A DNA stretch of 64,000 nt from an uncultured Faecalibacterium sp. (GTDB lineage: Bacteria > Bacillota > Clostridia > Oscillospirales > Ruminococcaceae). The notes under the pieces were generated by a model, which saw only the letters and a program-made list of their open reading frames with translations, did not search any database and had not been told where the DNA came from. Position 1 is the first letter of the stretch, and each line of letters begins with the position of its first letter. The stretch is taken from contig CAKSYT010000001.1 in assembly GCA_934524985.1 (NCBI GenBank), forward strand, positions 248,001-312,000. The letters are read 5' to 3'. This document shows positions 8,365 to 16,938 of the stretch, in pieces. A program made the translations under genes and the position numbers.

Positions 8365-9627
8365 TCAAATACTTTGCTGATATTCCCGCGGGCTTAAACC
8401 CGTGACCTTTTTGAACACCTTGGAAAAATAAAAGGCGCTTTCGTACCCCAGCTTTTCCGCAATTTCGTAGACCTTCCAATCGCCCTGTTCCAGCATCTCC
8501 TTGGCGGCAGCGATGCGGGTCTCGGTGATGTACTCCACAAAGCCGCTGTCGCCGTATTTGCCGAACAGCTGGCTGAGGTAGTTGGGCGAAAAATTGAACA
8601 CCGCCGCCACGTCTGCCAGCGTCAGTTTTTCCGAAAGGTGATTCTTGATATACTCCTGCACCTGTGCCACTACCTGCATCTTTCCGGCGGTGGCGTCGCC
8701 CTCGTTGACCTCCACGAACTGGATGGGCTGTTCCACCGTGAGCAGGGGCTGCAAATGGGCGTTTTCCCGGCAGCAGCGCGCCAGCCCCAGCAGGGAGCCG
8801 GTGGGGCGTCCCACCGCCCAGAGCAGCCGTACCGTGAAATAGTTGTATAAGATCTGGCTGGCGCGTTCCAGCAGCGGGCGCAGCACCGTCCGGTAGTTCT
8901 GGCACTGGGCGTTGGTCAGGCAGAACAGCACATTGCAGCGCATGGCATCCGCGCCTGTTACATAGCAGGGCAGATAGTTCTGCAGGGTGGTTTCCAGCAT
9001 CCGCCCGCAGGAAAAGCTCAGCTTCAGCTGCTGGGCGGGGGTAAGGGCAGTGTTGGCAATGATCTCGCAGCTGGCTGCAAGGTAGGCGTCGCTTGCAAGG
9101 TTCAGCTCCATGTGCTGCAACGGCTGCTCCAAAGATTGCTCGTCCGGGAACAGCCCGGCGTACAGCCGCACGAAAAACCGCTCCTGATAGCTGCGCACGC
9201 TCTCGGCAAGGTTTTCCTGTGCCGGCATTTCGCCCAGCAGGGCATGTTCCTTCTTTACCTTTTCGGCGGCCTTGGCAAGGGCAGCTTGCAGGTTCTCGGG
9301 TGTCAGGTCTAATTTGACCAGATAATCCACCACCCCGGCCCCCATGGCCTGCTTGATGTAATCAAATTCTTCAAAGCTGGTCAGCATGATAAAGGCGGGC
9401 AGGGCGCTGCGCTCCCGGCAGGTACGGGCAAGGGTAAGGCCGTCCATCACCGGCATTTTTACGTCTGCAATGACGATATCCGGCTTCTCCCGCTCGATGA
9501 GTTCCAGCGCCAGCTTGCCGTTGCGGGCGGTGCCGCAGACGGTATAGCCCAGTTTTTCCCATTCCAGCATCCCTTGCAGGCCAATGAGCACCAGCGGTTC
9601 ATCGTCCACAAGCAGTATCCGCAGCAT
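8365..9627 (-). CDS. YesN-type response regulator with AraC DNA-binding domain
   Basis: 420 residues. The receiver domain (1-120) has DDE at 8-10 and the phosphorylated Asp at 55 (IADVKMP). A long middle region follows, then a C-terminal AraC-type double helix-turn-helix (about 320-420) with KLTLADVAAVFNFSPNYLSQLF and the terminal signature FYFSKVFKKVTGLSPREYQ. The start at 9627 has AAAGGAGA upstream and overlaps the end of the sensor kinase gene by 29 bases, so the two are co-translated. Its likely targets are the divergent transporter/glycosidase genes from 11762 and the minus-strand genes downstream. Confidence 0.9.
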   Translation of the reverse strand: MLRILLVDDEPLVLIGLQGMLEWEKLGYTVCGTARNGKLALELIEREKPDIVIADVKMPVMDGLTLARTCRERSALPAFIMLTSFEEFDYIKQAMGAGVVDYLVKLDLTPENLQAALAKAAEKVKKEHALLGEMPAQENLAESVRSYQERFFVRLYAGLFPDEQSLEQPLQHMELNLASDAYLAASCEIIANTALTPAQQLKLSFSCGRMLETTLQNYLPCYVTGADAMRCNVLFCLTNAQCQNYRTVLRPLLERASQILYNYFTVRLLWAVGRPTGSLLGLARCCRENAHLQPLLTVEQPIQFVEVNEGDATAGKMQVVAQVQEYIKNHLSEKLTLADVAAVFNFSPNYLSQLFGKYGDSGFVEYITETRIAAAKEMLEQGDWKVYEIAEKLGYESAFYFSKVFKKVTGLSPREYQQSI

Positions 9628-11419
9628 GGCTGTCTCCTTTCTGTTGATAGGGCAGCCGGATGGTGACCTCGGTGCCCACGTCCTCTTCACTTTCAATGGT
9701 CAGGCCGTAGCCCTCGCCAAAGGAATACCGGATGCGGCGGTTCACGTTCCACAGGCCGACATGACGGAACTTTTCAGCCTTTTCGGCCCCCTCGGCGGGC
9801 TCGTCTAGAAGGTGCGCCACCTGCTCCGGCGGCATACCCACGCCATCGTCGGTAATGCGCAGCAATACGTCCCCGGTATCCGGGTCGGTGGAGATATCCA
9901 GCAGCACGCTGCCGTGGCCGCCCTTGGGCTCCAGTCCGTGAAAGATGGCGTTTTCCACCAGCGGCTGCAAGGTGAACCGGGGGATCATGCAGTCCTGACA
10001 AAGGGTCTCACTTTCAATGCGGGAGACCTCAATTTCCAGATCGCCGCCGTAGCGGTACTGCTGAATGGTAAAGTAATCGTTGAGCAGTGCCAGTTCCTCC
10101 TGCAAAGGCACCAGCTTCTGGGTGCCCTTGGAGATGCTCTTGGTCAGCCGCGCAAAAGCAGTGACCATCTCGGCAATGCCGGGGGCGTGCTGGATGGTGG
10201 CCATCCAGCGGATGCTGTTGAGGGTGTTGTAGATAAAGTGGGGGTTCACCTCGTTTTGCAGCATCCGGTATTCCAGCTCCTGCTTGCGGCGCTCGTCCTC
10301 CACCCGGCGGGTCATCAGGCTGTCCACGTTTTCAGCCAGCTGGTTGATGCCCCGGCCGATGTCGCCCAGCTCGTTGTTCCACTCCACCGTGCGGTCGGGT
10401 GCAAAGCTGCCGCTGCCCACGGTCTCGATGCGCTTTTGCAGCGCCTCCACCGGGCGGGTGATGACCCACTCCAGCCAGTGCTGCATCAAAAAGCTCAGTC
10501 CCCAGATGATGGCGACGCCAAGGGCGATGAGCCACAGGTACACGCCGTAGTGCTGCAAAAAGGTGTTTGCGGGCAAAAGCTGCACCAGCGCCGCGCTGCG
10601 GCCGTTCAGCGTTACCTTGACTACATAATAGTTCTGTCCGTCCAGCTGCACCTTGCCCTGCCATGCGGTCTGCTCGGCGATGCCGTTATTGCTGCCGGTC
10701 CGCAGGGTGTAGTCTACCTCCCGCAGCGGGTTTTCCATCTCGGTCAGGCTGCCGTTTTCGATCTGCCACAGGCGGCTGCCCATCTCCCAGTACAGGGCGC
10801 TGCCGTCGGTCAGGCTGTAACCCGCTGCCGGGTCGGTGATGATGGCAGTATCCAGCGCAAGATAGGTGCTGCCCCGGTGCATAGTGCCCTTGCCGCTGCG
10901 GACAGGCTGGCTGAGGGCAATGCAGTCCGGGCTGCCGGGCAGCAGCGGGTCGGTGGTGAACTGCATCCCGTACCCCTTGGTGAGGAACTGTTTTATGCTG
11001 GTGCGGTTGAGCGCCGCCGAGGAGTTCAGCGTGCCGAACTGCAAATGCCGGTCGTTCTCATTGGTAATAAAAAAGCGGAGGATGTGACTGTACAGGGTGC
11101 TGGAATAGTATTTTTCCTGCACGGCTTCGTAGGCGGCAATGGTCTGGGTGCCATTGACATCTGCCTGAGAGATATACCGCCGCACGGTGCTGTCGATGGA
11201 AGCCCAGTTCAAAAGGGCATCGGCGCTGTCCAGACTGGACTCGATAGAGGTAGCCACCAGCCGCAGATTGAACTCGGCCGCCTGCAGGGAGTTGGCGCGC
11301 ACATACTGGTTAGAGAGGATGAACAGTGCAGCGCCCACAGCCAGCGAGGTGAGGGTGGTAAAAAGACGCATCCCCCACACGATCTGCCGCCGCAGCGGGA
11401 AACGGTGACTGCTCTTCAT
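9599..11419 (-). CDS. YesM-type membrane sensor histidine kinase
   Basis: 606 residues. Membrane segment 1 spans about 15-37, an extracytoplasmic sensor region about 38-290, membrane segment 2 about 293-312 (VYLWLIALGVAIIWGLSFLM), then HAMP (about 313-370). The phosphoacceptor motif NPHFIYNTLNSIRW has His 394, typical of the His_kinase (YesM/LytS) group. The ATPase domain shows PLVENAIFHGLEP and DDGVGM. It probably senses an external carbohydrate cue and phosphorylates the overlapping AraC-type regulator. It is divergent from the binding-protein gene, with its own promoter at 11464-11492. Confidence 0.9.
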   Translation of the reverse strand: MKSSHRFPLRRQIVWGMRLFTTLTSLAVGAALFILSNQYVRANSLQAAEFNLRLVATSIESSLDSADALLNWASIDSTVRRYISQADVNGTQTIAAYEAVQEKYYSSTLYSHILRFFITNENDRHLQFGTLNSSAALNRTSIKQFLTKGYGMQFTTDPLLPGSPDCIALSQPVRSGKGTMHRGSTYLALDTAIITDPAAGYSLTDGSALYWEMGSRLWQIENGSLTEMENPLREVDYTLRTGSNNGIAEQTAWQGKVQLDGQNYYVVKVTLNGRSAALVQLLPANTFLQHYGVYLWLIALGVAIIWGLSFLMQHWLEWVITRPVEALQKRIETVGSGSFAPDRTVEWNNELGDIGRGINQLAENVDSLMTRRVEDERRKQELEYRMLQNEVNPHFIYNTLNSIRWMATIQHAPGIAEMVTAFARLTKSISKGTQKLVPLQEELALLNDYFTIQQYRYGGDLEIEVSRIESETLCQDCMIPRFTLQPLVENAIFHGLEPKGGHGSVLLDISTDPDTGDVLLRITDDGVGMPPEQVAHLLDEPAEGAEKAEKFRHVGLWNVNRRIRYSFGEGYGLTIESEEDVGTEVTIRLPYQQKGDSHAADTACGR

Positions 11420-11463
11420 GACGGAATCTCCTTTCCGGTAATATTTTGCATTCTTTCCTTTAT

Positions 11464-11492
11464 ACAGTACTGATTCCGGCGCTGTTTGTCAA
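11464..11492 (-). promoter_or_regulatory. Promoter for the histidine kinase/regulator operon
   Basis: On the minus strand TTGACA (11487-11492) and TACTGT (11464-11469) are spaced by 17 bases. The perfect -35 is convincing, the -10 is moderate. The remaining intergenic DNA up to 11761 must hold the activator-dependent promoter of the binding-protein operon, but no good consensus promoter is visible there. Confidence 0.55.
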
Positions 11493-11761
11493 CGACTTTT
11501 TTTACGGAAATTGTGTACTTTATATGCTTTTTCCTCTCGTCGATGGCGTAAACTATGCAAGAAAGCAAGAAAGTGCAGACTCCAGTGTAAGAAAGTACAT
11601 CTTTTTTGAAAAGATACAGAAAAACTGCAACTCTTCCCGGAATTTTTCCATTCCGGTTTTTGCGTTTGTGCGGTATCCTAGTGTCAACAAAAGCGAGCGG
11701 CTCCCCGGCACGGGGGACACCGCTGCAAAGAACACACACTGCCCTGAAGGAGGACACACTT

Positions 11762-13081
11762 ATGAAAAAGATCTCTCGCCGTTCGTTCCTTACCGCTGCC
11801 GCTGCCTGCGGCGCTGCTGCTGCCCTGAGCGCCTGCGGCGGTTCTTCCGCCAGCTCCACCGCTGCTTCCTCCACTGCCGGTTCCACCGCTGCTTCCGCAG
11901 CCGCAGGCCCCGTCACTTTGCAGTGGTCGGTGTGGGATAAGGAATCCACCCCCTACTGGCAGGCCATGGCCGACGGCTACATGGCAAGCCACAAGGACGT
12001 GACCATCGAGATGGTGGATCTGGGTTCCAGCGATTACATGACCGTTCTGGCCACCCAGCTGGCAGGCAGCGCCGATCTGGACGTCGTGACCGTTAAGGAT
12101 ATCCCCGGCTATGCAAACCTGATCAATCTGGACTACCTCAAGCCCCTGAACACGGTGCTGACCCGCGATACCGGCGATTTCAACGGCACCATTGAGCAGC
12201 TGACCACCGACGACGGCAACTTCTACGCCGTGCCTTTCCGCAGCGACTTCTGGGTGGTGTACTACAACAAGGAGCTGTTCGATAAGGCCGGTGTGGAGTA
12301 TCCCTCCAACGACATGACGCTGGAAGATTACGATGCTCTGGCCCGCAAGATGACCAGCGGCTCCGGCGATACCAAGGTCTATGGCTGCCACTACCACACC
12401 TGGCGTTCCGCCGCTTCGCTGTTCTCCATTCTGGACGGCAAGAACACCATCATCGACGGCACCTACGACTTCATGAAGCCCACCTATGATATGGTCATTG
12501 CCCAGCAGAAGGACGGCATCTGCATGGACTACGGCTACCTCAAGACCTCCTCTCTGCACTACTCCGCAGCCTTTGAGAACCAGCAGTGCGCAATGGTCAA
12601 CATGGGCAGCTGGTTCATCTCCACGCTGGAAGCCTACATGAAGGACGCCGAGACCAAGTTCAACTGGGGCATCGTCAAGTACCCCCACCCCGCCGGTGCA
12701 GCTGCCGGTTCTACGCTGGGCACTGTGACCAGCCTGGCCATCAACGCCGATTCCTCCAAGGCAGAGACCGCTGCCGACTTCATCAACTGGTGTGTCTCTG
12801 AGGAGGGCGCACAGGCCATTGCCAAGACCGGCACCTTCCCGGCTTGCGGCTCTGATGCTACCTCCGACATCATCAAGTCCACCGAGGGCTTCCCCGAGGA
12901 CAGCAACTCCGTGGACGCACTGACCACCAGCAATGTCTATCTGGAGATGCCCTACACCCAGTACGCATCTGATATCGAGACCATCCTGAACGCCGAGCAC
13001 GATGCCATTATGACCATGAGCGAGACCGTGGACGAGGGCATCCAGAACATGAACGATCAGGTGCCCGCAGTTCTCGGCTGA
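11762..13081 (+). CDS. ABC sugar transporter substrate-binding lipoprotein (CUT1)
   Basis: 439 residues with GAAGGAGG upstream of the ATG. The N-terminus has a basic segment with SRRSFL, a hydrophobic stretch and a lipobox LSAC, followed by a Ser/Ala-rich linker, so the mature protein is probably a lipid-anchored extracellular solute-binding protein family 1 member. It would capture an oligosaccharide and deliver it to the two permeases downstream; no ATPase gene is in the locus, so a shared MsmK-type ATPase elsewhere is likely. The twin arginine could suggest Tat export, but SRRSFL alone is weak evidence. Confidence 0.88.
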   Translation: MKKISRRSFLTAAAACGAAAALSACGGSSASSTAASSTAGSTAASAAAGPVTLQWSVWDKESTPYWQAMADGYMASHKDVTIEMVDLGSSDYMTVLATQLAGSADLDVVTVKDIPGYANLINLDYLKPLNTVLTRDTGDFNGTIEQLTTDDGNFYAVPFRSDFWVVYYNKELFDKAGVEYPSNDMTLEDYDALARKMTSGSGDTKVYGCHYHTWRSAASLFSILDGKNTIIDGTYDFMKPTYDMVIAQQKDGICMDYGYLKTSSLHYSAAFENQQCAMVNMGSWFISTLEAYMKDAETKFNWGIVKYPHPAGAAAGSTLGTVTSLAINADSSKAETAADFINWCVSEEGAQAIAKTGTFPACGSDATSDIIKSTEGFPEDSNSVDALTTSNVYLEMPYTQYASDIETILNAEHDAIMTMSETVDEGIQNMNDQVPAVLG

Positions 13082-13178
13082 TAAAGCGTTTCCCGCAATC
13101 ATTTGCGGTTCTCCTTCTTCATCATTTTCGATCCCCATTCATTTTCCGGTGAACGAGCATCGGAAAAAAGCCCTGTCC

Positions 13179-13220
13179 GAGCGGGGCGGGTATGCACAGC
13201 ACCCGCCCCGCTCATTTTTT
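13179..13220 (+). terminator. Intercistronic hairpin/attenuator between binding protein and permease
   Basis: A 13-bp GC stem GAGCGGGGCGGGT/ACCCGCCCCGCTC followed by ATTTTTT, lying between the binding-protein stop and the first permease. Such partial terminators commonly keep binding-protein mRNA in excess over permease mRNA. Confidence 0.75.
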
Positions 13221-13258
13221 GGAAAAACTGTTATACTTCCGGGAAAGGAGGCTCTTTT

Positions 13259-14185
13259 ATGGCGAGTGCTGCTGTCCAGAATAAAACTCCCCGTAAAGTG
13301 CTAAAAAAATCGACCCGCGATTCCCTCATCGCGTATTCCTTCATTGCGCCAAACTTCGTCGGCTTCTGCGTGTTTACGCTGGTGCCCATGGTGTTTGCCA
13401 TTGCGCTGGCTTTCTGCGCATGGGACGGCCGCCACGCCATTGAATTTGTCGGCCTGAAGAACTTTGTAAAGCTCTTTACCACCGATAAAATTTTTCAGGC
13501 GGCGCTGAAAAACACCATCGTCTATGTCATCGGCACCGTGCCGCTGACGCTGGCCTGCTCGCTGGCGATGGCTGTGCTGCTGAACCAGAACGTGAAGCTG
13601 CGCAACTTCTTCCGTACCGTGGCATTCTTCCCCTACGTTGCCTCGCTGGTGGCGGTGGCAGCGGTGTGGAACATGATCTTCAACCCCTCCATGGGCCCCA
13701 TCAACATGCTCCTGAACCAGTTCTTCGGCGTGGCGGTGGAAAACCTGCCCCGCTGGGCTGCCGGTAAGGATACCGCTATGATCACGGTCATCCTGTTCAG
13801 CGTGTGGAAGAACATGGGCTACTACATGGTCATCTATCTGGCGGGCTTGCAGGGCTGCAACCCGGACCTGAACGAAGCCGCCGAGCTGGACGGTGCAAAC
13901 CGCTGGCAGCAGTTCTGGCACATCACCCTGCCGCAGCTGCGCCCCACCACCTTCTTTGTGGTCATCATGCTCACCATCTCCGGCTTCAAGGTCTACGACC
14001 AGATGTACATGATCACCCAGGGCGGCCCCGGTACTGCTACCATGACGCTGGTGTACTACATCTATAATGTGGCCTTCGTCAATACCCCGAAATACGGCTA
14101 CGCAAGTGCCATTGCCATGGTGCTGTTCGTACTGGTGCTGATCGTTACCATCATCCAGTTCCGCGGCTCCAAGGGCGATAATTAA
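13259..14185 (+). CDS. ABC sugar transporter permease, MalF/LacF-type
   Basis: 308 residues; ATG at 13259 with AAAGGAGG upstream. About six membrane segments are visible. The permease EAA loop, which docks on the ATPase, reads EAAELDGANRWQQFWHITLPQLRPT. The gene ends 17 bases before the second permease. Together they form the channel of a CUT1 oligosaccharide importer. Substrate is inferred from the neighbouring uronidases. Confidence 0.9.
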   Translation: MASAAVQNKTPRKVLKKSTRDSLIAYSFIAPNFVGFCVFTLVPMVFAIALAFCAWDGRHAIEFVGLKNFVKLFTTDKIFQAALKNTIVYVIGTVPLTLACSLAMAVLLNQNVKLRNFFRTVAFFPYVASLVAVAAVWNMIFNPSMGPINMLLNQFFGVAVENLPRWAAGKDTAMITVILFSVWKNMGYYMVIYLAGLQGCNPDLNEAAELDGANRWQQFWHITLPQLRPTTFFVVIMLTISGFKVYDQMYMITQGGPGTATMTLVYYIYNVAFVNTPKYGYASAIAMVLFVLVLIVTIIQFRGSKGDN

Positions 14186-14202
14186 GAAAGGAGGAAGAAA
14201 CC

Positions 14203-15063
14203 ATGGCAACCGCTGTTATTAAAGACCATGCTTCCCAGAAGCGCCGCAATTTCATCTCCAAGTTCCTGATCTATTTCTTCCTCATCGTCATCACAGCCTG
14301 CATGCTGCTGCCCTTTTTGTGGATGCTGTCCTCCTCCTTTAAGCTGAATAAGGACGTGTTCGGCTTCCCCATCCAGTGGATCCCCAAAAATCCGCGCTGG
14401 CAGAACTATGTGGACATCTGGACCCAGATCCCGCTGCTCACCTTTGTAAAGAACACGGTCAAGATCACCGTGGTGGTCACCCTGCTGCAGCTGTTCACCT
14501 CCTCCTTTGCGGCCTACGCCTTTGCAAAGATGCAGTTCAAGGGCAAGAATGTGCTCTTCCTCGGCTACATTGCCACCATTGCAGTGCCTTGGCAGGCCTA
14601 CATGGTGCCCCAGTTCATGATGATGAGCTCGTGGCATCTGAACAACACCCATCTGGCTATTATGTGCCTGCAGGCCTTCAGCGCCTTCGGTGTGTTCCTG
14701 ATGAAGCAGTTCTACGAGGGCGTGCCCACCGAGCTGTGTGAGGCTGCCCGCATTGACGGCCTGAGCGAGTACGGCATCTGGTGGCACATCATGCTGCCCC
14801 TCAGCCTGCCCGCCCTGTCCACCCTGACCATCTTCACCTTCGTGAACACTTGGAACGACTTCCTTGGCCCCCTGATCTACCTGACCAAGACCGAGCTCAA
14901 GACCATCCAGATCGGTCTGCGTATGTTCATCACCCAGTATTCTGCAGAGTACGGCCTGATCATGGCAGCCTCTGTGGTGGCACTGATCCCGGTGCTGATT
15001 GTGTTCCTCTCCCTGCAGAAGTACTTTGTGCAGGGCGTGGCATCCACCGGCATCAAGGGTTAA
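14203..15063 (+). CDS. ABC sugar transporter permease, MalG/LacG-type
   Basis: 286 residues with AAAGGAGG before the ATG. Six hydrophobic segments are predicted, beginning with FLIYFFLIVITACMLLPFLW. The EAA loop reads EAARIDGLSEYGIWWHIMLP, and NTWNDFLGPLIYL is typical of MalG-type CUT1 permeases. Second half of the importer encoded from 11762. A hairpin with a T-run follows, before the glucuronidase gene. Confidence 0.9.
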   Translation: MATAVIKDHASQKRRNFISKFLIYFFLIVITACMLLPFLWMLSSSFKLNKDVFGFPIQWIPKNPRWQNYVDIWTQIPLLTFVKNTVKITVVVTLLQLFTSSFAAYAFAKMQFKGKNVLFLGYIATIAVPWQAYMVPQFMMMSSWHLNNTHLAIMCLQAFSAFGVFLMKQFYEGVPTELCEAARIDGLSEYGIWWHIMLPLSLPALSTLTIFTFVNTWNDFLGPLIYLTKTELKTIQIGLRMFITQYSAEYGLIMAASVVALIPVLIVFLSLQKYFVQGVASTGIKG

Positions 15064-15078
15064 ACAAATCACCCGTAA

Positions 15079-15114
15079 GCGGGGCGTGGGCAGTACCCGC
15101 GCCCCGCATTTTTT
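15079..15114 (+). terminator. Hairpin terminator/attenuator between permease and glucuronidase genes
   Basis: A 12-bp stem (GCGGGGCGTGGG with CCCGCGCCCCGC, one G-T pair) around CAGTA, followed by ATTTTTT. It separates transporter from enzyme genes and may reduce expression of the latter. Confidence 0.7.
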
Positions 15115-15136
15115 GCAGAAATAGAGTGAAAGTGTT

Positions 15137-16933
15137 ATGCTATATCCTGAACAAAATGAAGCACGTCTGAAGCTGAGCCTTGACGGCACATGGGAGTTTA
15201 CGCTTGGCAGCTACGCAGAAAACCAGTTCGACCCCGCAAAGCCCCTGCCGGATGCCCAGCCCATCGCCGTGCCCGCCAGCTACAACGACCAGAACGACCA
15301 GACCACCGCCCTGCGCCGCCACTACGGCTGGGCATGGTATCAGCGAAACGTCACCCTGCCCGCCTTCTGCGCCGGGCAGCGGGTGGTGCTGCGGTTCGGC
15401 TCGGTGACCCACACAGCCAAAGTCTGGCTGAACGGCCAGCTCATTGTGCAGCACAAGGGCGGCTTTACCCCCTTTGAAGCGGACGTCACCGCCCTGCTGC
15501 ACCCCGGCGAGACCGCACTGCTGACCGTAGCCTGCGACAACCGGGTAAACCACAGCACCCTGCCTGTGGGCAACGAGGACGGACAGCTGGCTTTCTTTGG
15601 CTCGGACAATGCGGGCATTCCCAGTGTGGAAGCTGCCAAGCGTGCCGCCGCACCCCAGAACCGCCCCAACTTTGACTTCTTCAACTATGCAGGCATCCAC
15701 CGCCCGGTGGTGCTCTACACCACCCCTAAGGAGTACATCGAGGATGTGACCGTAGTGCCCGCCGTAGACGGCACGGTGCAGTACGCAGTAAAAACCACCG
15801 GCAGTGCGCCTGTTCATGTCACGGTGCTGGACGCTGACGGCAGCGCCGTTGCAAGCGCCGAGGGCGCAGCGGGCACCCTGACCATCCCGGAGGTGCATCT
15901 CTGGGAGCCGAAGCCCGGCACGCCCTACCTGTACACCCTGCACATCACCTGCGGGGCAGATATCTACGACCAGACCTTTGGCGTGCGCAGCATTGAGGTA
16001 AAGGGCACACAGGTGCTTTTGAACGGCAAGCCTCTCTATTTTAAAGGTTTCTGCAAGCACGAGGACTTTACCGCCCATGGCCGGGGCTTTGACCCGGTGC
16101 TGAATGTGAAGGACGTGAACCTGATCCACTGGGCAAACGCCAATGCAGTGCGCACCAGTCACTACCCCTACGCCGAGGAGTTCTACGACCTGTGTGACCG
16201 GGAGGGCATTCTGGTCATGGACGAGACCCCGGCGGTAGGCATTGGCGGCGGGGCGGCAGTGAACCCTTATAAGGAATACCCCCTTGCGGAACATCACCGG
16301 CAGGTGCTTGCCGAGATGATTCATCGGGACAAAAACCACCCCTGCGTGGTGCTGTGGAGCCTTGGCAACGAGCCGGATCTGGAGCACTTCCCGCAGGATG
16401 CCTACGACTACTGGCACCCGCTGTATGAGCTGGCGCACCGGCTGGACCCGCAGAGCCGCCCGGTCACCCTCGTCTGCTGCCAGAACGACTACACCAAGGA
16501 TCTCACCACCCGCACCATGGATATCGTCTGCATCAACCGCTACTATGGTTGGTACAACCTTTCCGGCGACATGGACGCCGCCTGCTACGGTTTGAATCAG
16601 GAACTGGATTTCTGGGCAGAGCAGCACAAACCCGTGATGATGAGCGAGTACGGCGCGGACACCGTGGCAGGGCTGCACACCGCCGGAGCCGAGATGTTTA
16701 GCGAGGAGTTTCAGGTGGAGTTCTACCGCCGTCTGGATGCAGAGTTTGACAAGCGCCCGTGGTTTGTGGGAGAATTTGTCTGGAACTTTGCAGACTACGA
16801 CACCGTACAGGGCCCCATGCGGGTGGACGGCAACAAAAAGGGCCTGTTCACCCGGGACCGCCGCCCCAAGCTGGGCATGCACTTTCTGCGCCAGCGCTGG
16901 CACGATATCCCGACCTTTGGATTTAAGGAGTAA
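15137..16933 (+). CDS. uidA: Beta-glucuronidase (glycoside hydrolase family 2)
   Basis: 598 residues, three-part GH2 layout: sugar-binding domain (about 1-185), immunoglobulin-like domain (about 186-275) and catalytic barrel. The acid/base is Glu 412 in SLGNEP, the nucleophile Glu 504 in MSEYGAD. The N-x-K motif that recognises the glucuronate carboxylate is present as N566-K-K568 in DGNKKGLFTRDR, which separates true beta-glucuronidases from galactosidases. No signal peptide. The segment corresponding to active-site loop 1 of the E. coli enzyme is clearly shorter. The gene follows the importer and precedes a GH88 hydrolase, so it likely removes glucuronate from imported glycans or glucuronides. 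Confidence 0.92.
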   Translation: MLYPEQNEARLKLSLDGTWEFTLGSYAENQFDPAKPLPDAQPIAVPASYNDQNDQTTALRRHYGWAWYQRNVTLPAFCAGQRVVLRFGSVTHTAKVWLNGQLIVQHKGGFTPFEADVTALLHPGETALLTVACDNRVNHSTLPVGNEDGQLAFFGSDNAGIPSVEAAKRAAAPQNRPNFDFFNYAGIHRPVVLYTTPKEYIEDVTVVPAVDGTVQYAVKTTGSAPVHVTVLDADGSAVASAEGAAGTLTIPEVHLWEPKPGTPYLYTLHITCGADIYDQTFGVRSIEVKGTQVLLNGKPLYFKGFCKHEDFTAHGRGFDPVLNVKDVNLIHWANANAVRTSHYPYAEEFYDLCDREGILVMDETPAVGIGGGAAVNPYKEYPLAEHHRQVLAEMIHRDKNHPCVVLWSLGNEPDLEHFPQDAYDYWHPLYELAHRLDPQSRPVTLVCCQNDYTKDLTTRTMDIVCINRYYGWYNLSGDMDAACYGLNQELDFWAEQHKPVMMSEYGADTVAGLHTAGAEMFSEEFQVEFYRRLDAEFDKRPWFVGEFVWNFADYDTVQGPMRVDGNKKGLFTRDRRPKLGMHFLRQRWHDIPTFGFKE

Positions 16934-16938
16934 TTACA

